Shown here: piece by piece, positions 8,599 through 17,918 of the stretch
Numbering within the stretch: the first letter of the stretch is position 1
Layout of the letters: each line of letters begins with the position of its first letter
Origin: an uncultured Flavobacteriaceae bacterium
GTDB lineage: Bacteria; Bacteroidota; Bacteroidia; Flavobacteriales; Flavobacteriaceae
Assembly (NCBI GenBank): GCA_905181835.1
Contig: CAJIZF010000006.1
Span: 1-64,000 of the forward strand
DNA length: 64,000 bases
Direction of reading: 5' to 3'
Program-made: the position numbers and the translations under genes
Notes under the pieces: generated by a model
What the model saw: only the letters and a program-made list of their open reading frames with translations
Database searches by the model: none
What the model was told of the DNA's origin: nothing

Positions 8599-9492
8599 CT
8601 ACTCAATTAAGATTTTAATTGTCTTCTTATTCAATCGATTAGTGTAAACAGTAATAAAATAGATTCCAGCTTTATAAACTGATGTATCGAATATAAGTTC
8701 TTTATTTCCATAATTACGATAACTATTTACTCGTCTTCCATTTATATCGTAAAGATCAATTAATTTTATATTTTCTAGATTAATTAAATGACAGTTATTT
8801 AACATGTTATTGTTACTGACTATTATGTTAGAAAGAGTATAGTTATTTTCATTTATATTTAAAATAATATTAGGCTCACAGGAATCTATAGAATCCAGGT
8901 TAGAATAAAAATAATCTCCATTTTTATAAAAACAGCTTAAATGTCCTACTTCATTTATATCTGGATCACCACTTGGTGCAGTAATTAGAGATAATGATCC
9001 AGCACCTTCAATCCAAATTGCATTTGTTGTACTAACAATGTTAGATTCTGATGGAGAAAAATAAAAGTGACGATAATCATTGCCATTAACTAAAGGTCTA
9101 GAAATAATCGAATCTAAATTATAATAACCTGCATCTAAAATAAAGGGAGAAATTGGGTTTTTCATGTCAATAGAATCATTAATATTTAAAGAAAAGTCAT
9201 ATAATAAATATTCAGTATTTCCAGTTTCTTGTATAAAATTTAGAAACACTTTTTTTTCTAAAATATCTTCTCTTAACAAAATGCTTCTTGAAATAAAATG
9301 ATAGCCATCTAATATTTTATAATTATGACCATCAGTAATAGTATCACCATCGGTATAATAAAAATCGGTTAAACATCCAAAATAACAATGTGTGACTTGC
9401 CATTCATTATAATCATCCAGCAAGGGCACATAATCCTGGCTAAATAGTAAGGAACTAAAAAAATAAAACAAAAAATTTAAACGTTTTTTCAT
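8599..9492 (-). CDS. Secreted protein with type IX sorting domain
   Basis: A 297-residue protein with a Sec signal peptide (MKKRLNFLFYFFSSLLFSQ) and a C-terminal T9SS type A sorting domain of about 75 residues: LIDLYDINGRRVNSY, FDTSVYKAGIYFITVYT, KKTIKILIE. Such proteins cross the outer membrane by the type IX system and are cell-surface attached or released. The middle region has no catalytic motif I recognise. It contains several aromatic and Asp-rich strands and a few cysteines. It stands alone between an oxidoreductase and the MFS gene. Confidence 0.85.
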   Translation of the reverse strand: MKKRLNFLFYFFSSLLFSQDYVPLLDDYNEWQVTHCYFGCLTDFYYTDGDTITDGHNYKILDGYHFISRSILLREDILEKKVFLNFIQETGNTEYLLYDFSLNINDSIDMKNPISPFILDAGYYNLDSIISRPLVNGNDYRHFYFSPSESNIVSTTNAIWIEGAGSLSLITAPSGDPDINEVGHLSCFYKNGDYFYSNLDSIDSCEPNIILNINENNYTLSNIIVSNNNMLNNCHLINLENIKLIDLYDINGRRVNSYRNYGNKELIFDTSVYKAGIYFITVYTNRLNKKTIKILIE

Positions 9493-9541
9493 ATTATATT
9501 AATTACTTAAATATAATCTATATTTTCATCTCTTTGAACGA

Positions 9542-10786
9542 TTATTGTTTAAAATTAGTAATAGATTCTATAATAGCTAAGGCTGCTTTTTCACCAGAAA
9601 TCATTGCAGCGTTTAATGAGCCATTAAGTTGCTCATCACCTGCTAAGAATATTCCTGGTAGTATTTGCGTCTCTGATGGCTGCATTTCATACTGAAGCTT
9701 ATTTAAATCTGGTAGCGCTTTTTTAATATTGTAAAGTTTTAAAAATTCAGTTTTATGAATTCCAAAAATTTCAATGAGTTCTTTTTTAACCGCTTCAATA
9801 AGAACTGAATCACTAAGTTGATGTTTTTTAATTATTGTAACTGAAAGTAAATAATTTTCAGTGTGGTCTATTTTTTTTGAATAATAAATATTATTAATCA
9901 ATGATTTTGAAATTGATGATAAACCAATTAAGTTTTTTGTTATAACTCGTTCAGATGTTAAAAAATATAAAGTTTGACAAGATTTCCATTTAATTGAATT
10001 ACTCGATAAATTAGAAATCAGCGAGTTAGCTCCAGATGTAATTATTGTAAAATCACTTTTAATAGTTTCGGAATTTTGGAGTTTAATTTCATTCGTTTTT
10101 ACTGACTCCACTAATGTATTAAAATTAAATTGGGTGTTTTTTAATTTACTTTTTAATTGATTAGGAATTGCGACAATACCGTTCTTTGGAATGGTTGCTT
10201 TACCTTCTCCAAACATTTTATAAACAAATTCAAACATTCTACTCGAGGTACTTAATTCATCCTCGAGATAGATACCTCCAAAAAATGGTTTAAAAAAATC
10301 ATCAATTATTTGATCAGAAAAACCAATTTTTTTTAAATATTCTAAGGTTGTGAATTCAGGTTCTTCGAAAATTTCAGAAATCTTTTTTCTTTTTAATCGA
10401 TTTGTTAATTTTAAAATTTTAAATTTATCAGATAGCGTACCTGTTGGTGCCAAAAGTGTTGGAAATAATAATGATAAATCTCTTAAAGGATCCCCTATGG
10501 TAATTTTTTTCTTATTTTTAAATAGCATTGCTCCTGGCAAAAACTCTTGTAATTCTAATAATTTGTAATCTAGATATTTTTGAGCAAATGGATAAGCTGT
10601 TAAAAGTACCTGAAAACCATGATCCAAATTTATATTTGAGATACAATCTGTATTTACCCTTCCTCCTATTCGATCAGTAGATTCGAGTATAATTGGATGA
10701 TATCCATTATTTTCTAGTACAGTAGCAGCAATAAGACCACTTACGCCAGCGCCGATAATATGAATTTTTTGTGTTTTATGCTTCAC
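9542..10786 (-). CDS. FAD-dependent amine oxidase/phytoene desaturase-like oxidoreductase
   Basis: A 414-residue flavoprotein. The Rossmann motif GAGVSG is at 12-17, Glu35 binds the ribose, and RIGGR at 39-43 is the signature of the amine-oxidase/protoporphyrinogen-oxidase superfamily. The C-terminal FAD contact GIFLAGDEQLNGSLNAAMISG is present. The substrate is unknown; plant-type relatives act on carotenoids or porphyrins, so a desaturase or isomerase role is possible. It lies 14 bp after the lipobox methyltransferase and is probably co-transcribed with it. Confidence 0.85.
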   Translation of the reverse strand: MKHKTQKIHIIGAGVSGLIAATVLENNGYHPIILESTDRIGGRVNTDCISNINLDHGFQVLLTAYPFAQKYLDYKLLELQEFLPGAMLFKNKKKITIGDPLRDLSLLFPTLLAPTGTLSDKFKILKLTNRLKRKKISEIFEEPEFTTLEYLKKIGFSDQIIDDFFKPFFGGIYLEDELSTSSRMFEFVYKMFGEGKATIPKNGIVAIPNQLKSKLKNTQFNFNTLVESVKTNEIKLQNSETIKSDFTIITSGANSLISNLSSNSIKWKSCQTLYFLTSERVITKNLIGLSSISKSLINNIYYSKKIDHTENYLLSVTIIKKHQLSDSVLIEAVKKELIEIFGIHKTEFLKLYNIKKALPDLNKLQYEMQPSETQILPGIFLAGDEQLNGSLNAAMISGEKAALAIIESITNFKQ

Positions 10787-10800
10787 TTTTATTATACTTT

Positions 10801-11541
10801 TTATTTAAATTTTTTATCAATTTCAAAAATTAAACAGTGTTGCCAAGGTAAGTTATCCATATTAACTTCTAATTTCAAACCAATTGCTTTCATTTCTTTT
10901 ACGACTTGTTTTTCGGTCATTTTGTGAATTTTTTTGATTGGAACTTTAGGATCTTCACCGCGATACTCTATTATAAAAATTTTCCCGTTGGAGCGAAGTG
11001 CTTTTTTTATAGATTTCATCATTTCAAAAGGGTACTTAAACTCATGGTAAACGTCAACTAATAAAATTTTATCGACAGAATTTTCGGTTAAATTGATATT
11101 GGTTTCAGTTCCGAGAATTGGTGTTATATTTTTTAAATAGCCATTGTTTATTCTCGAGCTGATTTCTGATAACATTTCTTCTTGAATGTCGACAGCATAA
11201 ATAAATCCTTTTGGAGCTTTTAAAGCCATACGAAACGTATGATAGCCTGATCCAGCACCAATATCAGCGATAGTATCTTCAAAATTAATACTCATGTTTT
11301 TGATTAAATTACTCACGTTTTCCTCAGTTTCCCGTTCTGGACGTTCTAGCCATTCCATACCTTCAAACCCCATCACAGAGGCAATTTCACGCCCCATATA
11401 CCATTTCCCGATACCATTATAATCTTCAATTTGGTAGGTGTAAATACCTGAAGTTTCGCTAATCTGACTTCCACAGGAATTAAACAGGATTACGATACAA
11501 ATTAGAATTATAAATTTGATTGTTTTTAAATAGTATTTCAT
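10801..11541 (-). CDS. SAM-dependent methyltransferase with lipoprotein-like N-terminus
   Basis: A 246-residue protein. Residues 93-101 read DIGAGSGYH, the SAM-binding motif I of class I methyltransferases, followed by an acidic residue (VDIQEE) at motif II and a DVYHEF stretch. The first 22 residues form a hydrophobic signal ending FNSC at Cys23, followed by GSQ, as in Bacteroidota lipoproteins. A lipid-anchored exported methyltransferase would be odd because SAM is cytoplasmic, so the segment may instead be an inner-membrane anchor. It precedes the FAD oxidoreductase by 14 bp. Confidence 0.8.
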   Translation of the reverse strand: MKYYLKTIKFIILICIVILFNSCGSQISETSGIYTYQIEDYNGIGKWYMGREIASVMGFEGMEWLERPERETEENVSNLIKNMSINFEDTIADIGAGSGYHTFRMALKAPKGFIYAVDIQEEMLSEISSRINNGYLKNITPILGTETNINLTENSVDKILLVDVYHEFKYPFEMMKSIKKALRSNGKIFIIEYRGEDPKVPIKKIHKMTEKQVVKEMKAIGLKLEVNMDNLPWQHCLIFEIDKKFK

Positions 11542-11614
11542 TTTTTAATAGTAATTATTTACTCAAAAATAGATATATATGTTTAATAAATGATGTTATT
11601 TGTTAAACATTTAT

Positions 11615-11622
11615 TATTTTTG
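11615..11622 (+). promoter_or_regulatory. -7 element of the DUF2452/DUF2805 pair
   Basis: TATTTTTG (TAnnTTTG) ends 8 bases before the ATG at 11631. The upstream 60 bases hold overlapping TGTTTAA/TTAAACA and AATAAATG/CATTTATT inverted repeats (about 11580-11615) that could be operator half-sites. Confidence 0.5.
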
Positions 11623-11630
11623 TTGTGTAT

Positions 11631-12044
11631 ATGAAAAATAAAATTCCCGATAATGTAGTCTACAATGAAGACATACAAAAGTATGATTCATCCATAAAGC
11701 CCTACCCTACTGATTTGTCCGCCCCAGTAATTACAATGAACGACACCGTGGCATGGAAAAATCGTAGTATACATAAAGTAAATCAAAAGCTTAAAGCAAC
11801 CTATTTAGAACTCAAAAATCAATACGATACTATGGTTCAAGAATATGAAGAAAACAAGCTTCTATTCAATGCGAAATTTAATTTTGAGCCTGTTGTTGGC
11901 GAAGTTTATCATTTATATAAAAGAGCAAATAATGATTATTTTCTCTCTATTATTGCCCCTAATCAATGTAGGTTTAATTGGCAGGGAAGTTATTATTTAA
12001 ATGCGGAGCAAATATGGTCTAAAGTATCTAATAATAATGGTTGA
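11631..12044 (+). CDS. DUF2452-family protein
   Basis: A 137-residue protein matching my recollection of DUF2452: PDNVVYNEDIQKYDSS at the N-terminus, a central charged helix (residues about 45-85), and a C-terminal part with VGEVYHLYKRANNDYFLSII and FNWQGSYYLNAEQIW. The function is unknown. It has no signal peptide and is soluble. The ATG at 11631 is preferred over a GTG two codons earlier because of the adjacent -7 element. It overlaps the DUF2805 gene by 8 bases. Confidence 0.75.
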   Translation: MKNKIPDNVVYNEDIQKYDSSIKPYPTDLSAPVITMNDTVAWKNRSIHKVNQKLKATYLELKNQYDTMVQEYEENKLLFNAKFNFEPVVGEVYHLYKRANNDYFLSIIAPNQCRFNWQGSYYLNAEQIWSKVSNNNG

Positions 12045-12324
12045 AAAAAAGGCGTTAAATGAAAGGGAGTTGGACCGTGTTATTGAAATGGCTTGGGAAG
12101 ATCGCACCCCTTTTGAAGCTATTTTTTATCAATTTAACCTAACAGAAAAAGAGGTAATTATTACTATGCGTACTAACTTGAAAACTTCAAGTTTTAAACG
12201 TTGGCGTAAAAGAGTAAATAGTGGCGTTAGCAAGAAACATCTAAAAAAGCGTAATCCCGAAATTAACCGATTTAAATGCTCTCGACAAAAGGCTATATCC
12301 GGAAATAAAATTAGTAAACGCTAA
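12037..12324 (+). CDS. TIGR03643/DUF2805-family protein
   Basis: A 95-residue, strongly basic protein: LDRVIEMAWEDRTPFEAIF, then QFNLTEKEVIITMRTNL and FKRWRKRVNSGVSKKHLKKR. This pattern is diagnostic of the TIGR03643/DUF2805 family. The fold looks like a helix-turn-helix with a basic tail, so nucleic-acid binding is plausible but unproven. The ATG at 12037 is inside the last codons of the DUF2452 gene, so the pair is translationally linked; the earlier ATG at 12001 gives a non-family N-terminus. Confidence 0.85.
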   Translation: MVEKKALNERELDRVIEMAWEDRTPFEAIFYQFNLTEKEVIITMRTNLKTSSFKRWRKRVNSGVSKKHLKKRNPEINRFKCSRQKAISGNKISKR

Positions 12325-12341
12325 CCATTACTTACTGGAAT

Positions 12342-12962
12342 TCACAATACGTTGAAGATTACTACTGCGTACAAATAAAATCTTACAAAACGTAGTAGAC
12401 CGAATAATAGAAAATTTCTAAATTTATATTGAATCAAGCCAGCTGTGATGCTCGTAATTGAGAATGGTATGGGTAACAGTGCTCCTACTACTATTAAGAA
12501 CCCCCCCCATTTTCTAATCATTTTTAAATATTTTTTCATTTTTGATTCTACATAACTTAACACACTTGGTAGTTTAGAAATTGTTTTTCCCAATATAAAA
12601 GAAATAATACCTCCCAAATACGATAAAATTGCAAGTACGGATACATAAAAAATAGGAGAATCAGTCTGATCTGCCCAGGCTATAAATATTTCTGGCGGAA
12701 TTAAACCTAAGAAAGACTCTGAGGTGAAAAAAACGGCAAGTACCGATAAAGGATTAAAAGTGGTGGTTATATGAGTAAAGAGTACATTGAAGTTAATCAC
12801 AAAATTATGAATAATCCATAATAAGAAAATAAAAATTAATGTAGGAGGAATTGCTTTTTTTAGGCTTGTTCTTACAAAAGTATAAAATCCTGTATAGGAA
12901 TAATACTGATGTAACAATTGGATTTTGGATTTTTTTATATTTTGTTTGGGACTTGAACTCAT
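12342..12962 (-). CDS. DedA-like VTT-domain membrane protein
   Basis: A 206-residue inner-membrane protein of the SNARE-associated/VTT (DedA-like) superfamily. It has an N-terminal helix, a re-entrant segment with SESFLGLIPPEIFIAW, GGIISFILGKTIS, and a C-terminal GGFLIVVGALLPIPFSITSITAG. Family members are linked to lipid scrambling and membrane homeostasis; the role here is inferred only from the family. It is convergent with the DUF2805 gene, 17 bp apart. Confidence 0.8.
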   Translation of the reverse strand: MSSSPKQNIKKSKIQLLHQYYSYTGFYTFVRTSLKKAIPPTLIFIFLLWIIHNFVINFNVLFTHITTTFNPLSVLAVFFTSESFLGLIPPEIFIAWADQTDSPIFYVSVLAILSYLGGIISFILGKTISKLPSVLSYVESKMKKYLKMIRKWGGFLIVVGALLPIPFSITSITAGLIQYKFRNFLLFGLLRFVRFYLYAVVIFNVL

Positions 12963-13097
12963 AACTTTAGGTTCTTTTAAAACCTATACGAAGATAACTA
13001 CGAAATAAAATATTTATTCCTTAAATACCGGACATTAACAGTAAATTATGATACTATTAAGAAACTATTAAAACTAACTATTAATTACTACTAAATT

Positions 13098-14648
13098 TTA
13101 ATCTTCTTCCTTTGGCGGAAATCCATTAATTTCTTCGAAGATGCGGTCAAAATTTTCTCTCAAATAATTACGGAGCTTTAGCTTGTAGTCATCCTTGAGC
13201 CAAGAAACAAAATTATGAGTGCTTTTGCTTATACATTTTGCATAACGTTCAATTCGATTGTCAATATCATCTTTTAGTTTTTTAGCAAGACTAAGTGCAT
13301 CATATACATCTTCACTATTTTCAATACAAATAAAAGCATGTTGCGCTATGGATTTTTCGAGTATTACTTTTGAAGATTCTCCATTAGCGGTAGCTTCTGT
13401 ATATGTAGCTTTTACATCAAAATAAACATCTTCAGATTTTTCAAATAAGGTCCTAATTTCAGTATCCATTTCAAACCTAAAGTTATTTTCAATTTCGTCA
13501 TCATCTAAAATTCTATCAACAAAATAGTCTGGTGACCTAAAAATCGTTTGCCAGTCTAAATCTGCTCCCCAAGGGCCAAAACGGTAACAATTATTACCAA
13601 GATCTATTACTTTAAAGGATGATTTATTGTTTAATATCCTAGAACCCCTTCCAATCATTTGATAATAAAGTGTCAATGATTTTGTGGCTCTATTTAAAAT
13701 AATTGTATCGATGGTGGGTTCGTCAAATCCAGTAGTTAATATACTAACCGACGTTAATATTGCATCGGGAGTTTCTCTAAACCATTGAATAATTTCTGCC
13801 CGTTGTTTTTTAGTAGCATTGTTATCTAAATGCTTTACAGGTAAACCTGCGGCTCTTAAAGTATAATATACCTGAATCGAAGTATTGATACCATTATTAA
13901 AAATTAGTGTTTTTTTACCTTTTGAATGACTTAAATACGCTTGCAGTAAGTGATCCATCATTGCATTACTCGTGTACAAGTCTTCTGAAGATTTTACAGT
14001 GTAATCTCCATTTGACCCCACTTCAAGCGAGGTTAAACCCATATTATATTGAATTATTTCAGCTTTAGCCAAAAATTCATTTTCAATTAAATTAGCAATA
14101 CTTTCACCCGTAATTAGTTCATTATAGTTATCCTTCATAGGAAGATTCTTGTTGGAACTAAGTGGTGTAGCGGTTACTCCTAAAACGAAAGAGTTATCAA
14201 AAAATTTAAATAATTTTATAAATGAATTATAATGAGCTTCATCAATGATGACCAATCCTATATTTGAAATATCTAATTTATCTTCATTGAGACGGTTGTT
14301 TAAGGTTTCAACCATGGCCACAAAACAGCTGTAGGATTTTTGATTATCAAGATTTGCTGTACTATTGATTACTTTGTTTGTTACTCCAAAGTTAGTAAGC
14401 ATTTCTGAAGTTTGTCTACATAATTCTAGACGATGCGTCATAATCAAGACCTTTTTGTCATGATTTTTTAAATACTGCCTAACAAATTCAGAGAAAATAA
14501 CAGTTTTACCACCTCCAGTGGGTAATTGATACAATAAATGATAATCGTCTGACGCCGTCTCAAATTTTTTAAATATTTTACTGATGGCACCCTTTTGGTA
14601 ATTATATAATTCTTTGTCAGTTTTTTTGTCTAGAATAGCTGCTTCCAA
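13098..14648 (-). CDS. Superfamily 2 DEAH helicase (Type III res/helicase C)
   Basis: A 516-residue ATP-dependent SF2 helicase. Walker A PTGGGKT is at 43-49, DEAH at 136-139, TAT at 159-161, and motif VI QMIGRGSR at 330-337. The N-terminal YQKGAI is the Q-like entry motif. The family is related to the RAD25/UvrB-like and restriction-type helicases, but no nuclease or methylase domain is attached, and there is no R-M partner nearby. A 130-residue C-terminal domain follows the helicase core. It lies 20 bp behind the DEAD-box gene, probably in one operon. Confidence 0.88.
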   Translation of the reverse strand: MEAAILDKKTDKELYNYQKGAISKIFKKFETASDDYHLLYQLPTGGGKTVIFSEFVRQYLKNHDKKVLIMTHRLELCRQTSEMLTNFGVTNKVINSTANLDNQKSYSCFVAMVETLNNRLNEDKLDISNIGLVIIDEAHYNSFIKLFKFFDNSFVLGVTATPLSSNKNLPMKDNYNELITGESIANLIENEFLAKAEIIQYNMGLTSLEVGSNGDYTVKSSEDLYTSNAMMDHLLQAYLSHSKGKKTLIFNNGINTSIQVYYTLRAAGLPVKHLDNNATKKQRAEIIQWFRETPDAILTSVSILTTGFDEPTIDTIILNRATKSLTLYYQMIGRGSRILNNKSSFKVIDLGNNCYRFGPWGADLDWQTIFRSPDYFVDRILDDDEIENNFRFEMDTEIRTLFEKSEDVYFDVKATYTEATANGESSKVILEKSIAQHAFICIENSEDVYDALSLAKKLKDDIDNRIERYAKCISKSTHNFVSWLKDDYKLKLRNYLRENFDRIFEEINGFPPKEED

Positions 14649-14668
14649 TGGTTAATTATGTTAAGTTA

Positions 14669-16012
14669 TTATTTTTTGTTTCGCTTGTTGAAGTTTTTAT
14701 CACCTTTGGTTTTTGGTTTTTTGTATTTCTTCTTCACGGTTCTTTTGTAGGAGCCTCCAAGATTTTCTTTTTTATTTTTATCTTTTTTTTCATGAAAACC
14801 TTTTCCTGTTCCTACCTCTTTCAGGGGGTTATAATGCTCTTTATGCTTCGGTTGCTCGTCGTAAGTTAGTTGTTTCGATATTTCAATATCTGAAGGTAAT
14901 TCAGTTTGAGGAATTTGAATTCCCATTAGTTTTTCTATCGCTTCTTTTGAAGATCTTTCCTTATCGGTATAAAATAATAAAGACCTACCTGTTTGCTCTG
15001 CCCTACCTGTTCTTCCAATACGATGCATATAATTTTCTGGAAATGAAGGTGTATCAAAATTAATCACATGACTTATTAAATCTAGGTCTAAACCGCGAGC
15101 CATAATATCGGTAGTGATTAAAATTCTTGTTAATCTTTCATTAAAATTTTCAATGGATCGTATTCGGTAATTTTGAGTTTTATTAGAATGTATGACGGCA
15201 AGATCTGATACAAAGATATCTTCCAAATAATTAAATAATAGATCTGCACTTTTTTTATTGGAAACAAAAACTAATACTTTACAATAAACTTCTTCATTTA
15301 TTAATAAATGTTTTAAGAGGTTTGCCTTTGTGTAAAAATTAGGAACCGCATAACTAACTTGGCTAATATTATCTAAAGGTGTACCACTTACAGCAACAGA
15401 AATAGATGTTGGATTATTAAAAAAATCATTGATTAAAAGTTCTACTTCATCGGTCATTGTTGCAGAAAACATCACGTTTTGCCTTTTATCTGGTAATAAC
15501 TCAAAAATATTTATTAATTGAAACCTAAATCCTAAATCTAGCATTACATCTACCTCATCTATCACCAATTTTTTAATAGACTTTAGTTGTAGGGTTCTGC
15601 TCAATACTAAATCATAAAGTCTTCCGGGTGTAGCTACCACAATATCTGCTCCCTGCATTACCAATTCTTTATGCCTGTTAATATTAACTCCTCCATAAAC
15701 TCCAACAGTTCGAACAGTTATGTAGTTAGTAAACGTTTTAATTTGATCTACAACTTGAATTACTAATTCCCTAGTAGGTACTACAATTAATACTCTTGGC
15801 TGCACTTGTTTTGAAAATGACAAACCCTGTAAAATAGGTAGCATGTATGCAAATGTCTTTCCCGTACCAGTTTGAGCAATTCCAACCATATCTTTGCCTG
15901 ATTGAATTAGAGAAAAGGATTGTGATTGGATGGGTGTTGGTTTTATAAAACCTAAATCGTCAATCGCAAAACGTAGCTGCTTCGATATTTTAAAATTTGC
16001 AAAGGATTCCAC
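14669..16012 (-). CDS. DEAD-box RNA helicase (motif II DEVD)
   Basis: A 447-residue RNA helicase with the Q motif FIKPTPIQ (22-29), AQTGTGKT (46-53), PTREL, TPGR, SAT (183-185), ARGLDLD and HRIGRTGR (330-337). Motif II reads DEVD (152-155) instead of DEAD, a variant I associate with a Bacteroidota subgroup; the metal-binding Asp and catalytic Glu are kept. The C-terminal 40 residues are a Lys-rich RNA-binding tail. The start is GTG at 16012, 17 bases after a -7 element. It probably serves ribosome assembly or RNA decay. Confidence 0.9.
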   Translation of the reverse strand: MESFANFKISKQLRFAIDDLGFIKPTPIQSQSFSLIQSGKDMVGIAQTGTGKTFAYMLPILQGLSFSKQVQPRVLIVVPTRELVIQVVDQIKTFTNYITVRTVGVYGGVNINRHKELVMQGADIVVATPGRLYDLVLSRTLQLKSIKKLVIDEVDVMLDLGFRFQLINIFELLPDKRQNVMFSATMTDEVELLINDFFNNPTSISVAVSGTPLDNISQVSYAVPNFYTKANLLKHLLINEEVYCKVLVFVSNKKSADLLFNYLEDIFVSDLAVIHSNKTQNYRIRSIENFNERLTRILITTDIMARGLDLDLISHVINFDTPSFPENYMHRIGRTGRAEQTGRSLLFYTDKERSSKEAIEKLMGIQIPQTELPSDIEISKQLTYDEQPKHKEHYNPLKEVGTGKGFHEKKDKNKKENLGGSYKRTVKKKYKKPKTKGDKNFNKRNKK

Positions 16013-16029
16013 GGAAAAAAATATTTTTG

Positions 16030-16037
16030 CAAAAGTA
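16030..16037 (-). promoter_or_regulatory. -7 element of the helicase operon
   Basis: The minus strand reads TACTTTTG, a TAnnTTTG match, 17 bases before the GTG start at 16012. Confidence 0.55.
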
Positions 16038-16087
16038 CCAATTTATTAAGCATTCTCTGCAATATCTTTTTTAGAAGTTAAATATTG

Positions 16088-16095
16088 TAATTTTG
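16088..16095 (+). promoter_or_regulatory. -7 element of rlmF
   Basis: TAATTTTG (TAnnTTTG) ends 19 bases before the rlmF ATG. Confidence 0.55.
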
Positions 16096-16114
16096 GTTTC
16101 AAATTAAAATCCTT

Positions 16115-16990
16115 ATGCACCCAAGAAATCTTCATCATAATTCTTATGATTTTAAAGAATTAATTAAAAGTTATCCTCAGCTCAACAACTTTGTTATACA
16201 AAATAAATACAATTTAGAAACTATTGATTTTTCATCGTATGAATCTATTCTAGCCTTAAATAAAGCTTTATTATTACATTATTATAAAGTAGCTAATTGG
16301 AATATTCCGGCTAATTACCTGTGTCCTCCAATTCCCGGTAGAGCAGACTACATTCACTATATTGCTGACTTGATCAATTATGAAAAATCAGAAAAGCAAA
16401 TTAAGGGTCTAGATATTGGTGTAGGGGCAAATTGTATATACCCCATATTAGGCACTCAAATTTACAATTGGCAAATGGTCGGAGCTGATATTAACGAGAA
16501 TGCTGTTTTATCTGCTACTAATAATATTAAAACTAATGAAAAGTTAAGGAGTCATATTACGATTCGGCATCAGAAAAATCACGCGAATATATTTGAAGGA
16601 ATAATTGATAAAAATGAATATTATGATTTTACCATGTGCAACCCTCCTTTTCACTCTTCAAAAGAAGCAGCTAGTAAGGGCACGCTTAGAAAATTAATAA
16701 ATTTGCATAATTCAGATAAACCCAGGCCAACCAAAAAAGAGATTGTTTTAAATTTTGGTGGTCAGGCCAATGAACTTTGGTGTAACGGAGGCGAAGCTTT
16801 ATTTATAAAACGAATGATTAAACAAAGTAGTTCTTTTAAAAATCAAGTTGGTTGGTTTACTTCATTGGTTTCAAAAAAAGAAAATCTTCCAAAAATATAT
16901 AAACAATTAGATAAATTAAATACGACTCGCCAAACATTTTTGATGGAACAGGGAAGTAAAAAAAGTAGATTAGTCGCTTGGAAATTTTAA
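16115..16990 (+). CDS. rlmF: 23S rRNA m6A1618 methyltransferase RlmF
   Basis: RlmF methylates A1618 of 23S rRNA at N6. The 291-residue protein starts with the family signature MHPRNLHHNSYDF. It has WNIPANYLCPPIPGRADYIH (62-81), SAM motif I DIGVGANCIYP (100-110), and the amino-methylase motif NPPF (176-179) followed by HSSKEAA. The C-terminal KSRLVAWKF closes the family pattern. It is followed by a second methyltransferase gene with its own -7 element. Confidence 0.95.
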   Translation: MHPRNLHHNSYDFKELIKSYPQLNNFVIQNKYNLETIDFSSYESILALNKALLLHYYKVANWNIPANYLCPPIPGRADYIHYIADLINYEKSEKQIKGLDIGVGANCIYPILGTQIYNWQMVGADINENAVLSATNNIKTNEKLRSHITIRHQKNHANIFEGIIDKNEYYDFTMCNPPFHSSKEAASKGTLRKLINLHNSDKPRPTKKEIVLNFGGQANELWCNGGEALFIKRMIKQSSSFKNQVGWFTSLVSKKENLPKIYKQLDKLNTTRQTFLMEQGSKKSRLVAWKF

Positions 16991-16995
16991 ATCAC

Positions 16996-17003
16996 TAATT
17001 TTG
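16996..17003 (+). promoter_or_regulatory. -7 element of the methyltransferase/ArsC run
   Basis: TAATTTTG (TAnnTTTG) lies 42 bases before the ATG at 17046. Confidence 0.45.
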
Positions 17004-17045
17004 TATTCTATTTATTATAATTAAACCCGAAGACGCTTTTTATTA

Positions 17046-17909
17046 ATGAAACATATTTGCAGTAATCACTGGCCAGATTATGAATTAATCGATGCTGGAA
17101 ACAATAAAAAATTAGAGCGTTGGGGAACAATCATCACCATCCGTCCTGACCGTAACGCTTATTTTAAACCCGTAATGCATTACCAAAATTGGATAAAAAA
17201 GGCACATTATGAATTTGTGGAGTTTACTCATAATTCTGGAGAATGGAATTCCTTAAAAAATAATTTTCCGGTTTATAAAAATCATCAAATGGCCAGTTGG
17301 AAAATTTCTTATAAAAATTGTACTTTTAATTTAAAACTTACTAAGTTCAAACATATCGGTTTATTCCCTGAACAACAAAACAATTGGGATTTTATCGCAC
17401 AGAATGTGAAAAAAAACGCTAAGATTTTAAACTTATTTGCCTACACTGGTGCTGCTTCACTGATAGCCAACGAAAAAGGTGCTAATGTTTATCATTGTGA
17501 TTCAATTAAACAAGTTTTAAGTTGGGCTAAAAATAATATGGAAAGCTCTAAGCAAGATAATATTCATTGGGTTTTAGATGATGCTTTAAAGTTTGCTATG
17601 AAAGAAGCTAAAAGAGGAAAGTTATATGATGGAATTATAATGGATCCTCCTACTTTTGGTTTTGGTACCAACAAAGAGCGATGGAAAATAGAACTTAAAT
17701 TTCCTGAATTGGTAAAGGTAGCCAGTGAAATTTTAAACAAAAATAGTTTTTTAATTATTAACACCTATTCACCAAAGCTTAAAGAAGAATTAATTAAAAG
17801 AGTTATTACCGACCATTTTCCATTAAAAAAAATTGAAATAAATAAATTAGCTATCAAATCTACCACTGGAAAATTATTAGAATATGGTGAGTTGACCAGA
17901 GTTTATTAA
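17046..17909 (+). CDS. Class I SAM methyltransferase (RlmI/RlmK-type catalytic domain)
   Basis: A 287-residue methyltransferase without a PUA domain. Motif I is LNLFAYTGAAS (128-138), and DPPTFGFG (200-207) replaces the DPPxF of rRNA m5C/m2G enzymes. This matches the Methyltrans_SAM (PF10672) group, so an RNA substrate is likely. The N-terminus (NHWPDYELIDAGNNKKLERWG) is characteristic of a Bacteroidota/proteobacterial subgroup with no assigned target that I know. It is followed after 9 bp by a hypothetical gene. Confidence 0.85.
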   Translation: MKHICSNHWPDYELIDAGNNKKLERWGTIITIRPDRNAYFKPVMHYQNWIKKAHYEFVEFTHNSGEWNSLKNNFPVYKNHQMASWKISYKNCTFNLKLTKFKHIGLFPEQQNNWDFIAQNVKKNAKILNLFAYTGAASLIANEKGANVYHCDSIKQVLSWAKNNMESSKQDNIHWVLDDALKFAMKEAKRGKLYDGIIMDPPTFGFGTNKERWKIELKFPELVKVASEILNKNSFLIINTYSPKLKEELIKRVITDHFPLKKIEINKLAIKSTTGKLLEYGELTRVY

Positions 17910-17918
17910 TTTAGTGCT

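Noticed and set aside
13098-16012. Two adjacent helicases as a possible defence module
   Set aside because: The DEAD-box protein is a standard RNA helicase and the DEAH protein has no nuclease, methylase or sensor partner nearby, so a defence role has no support.
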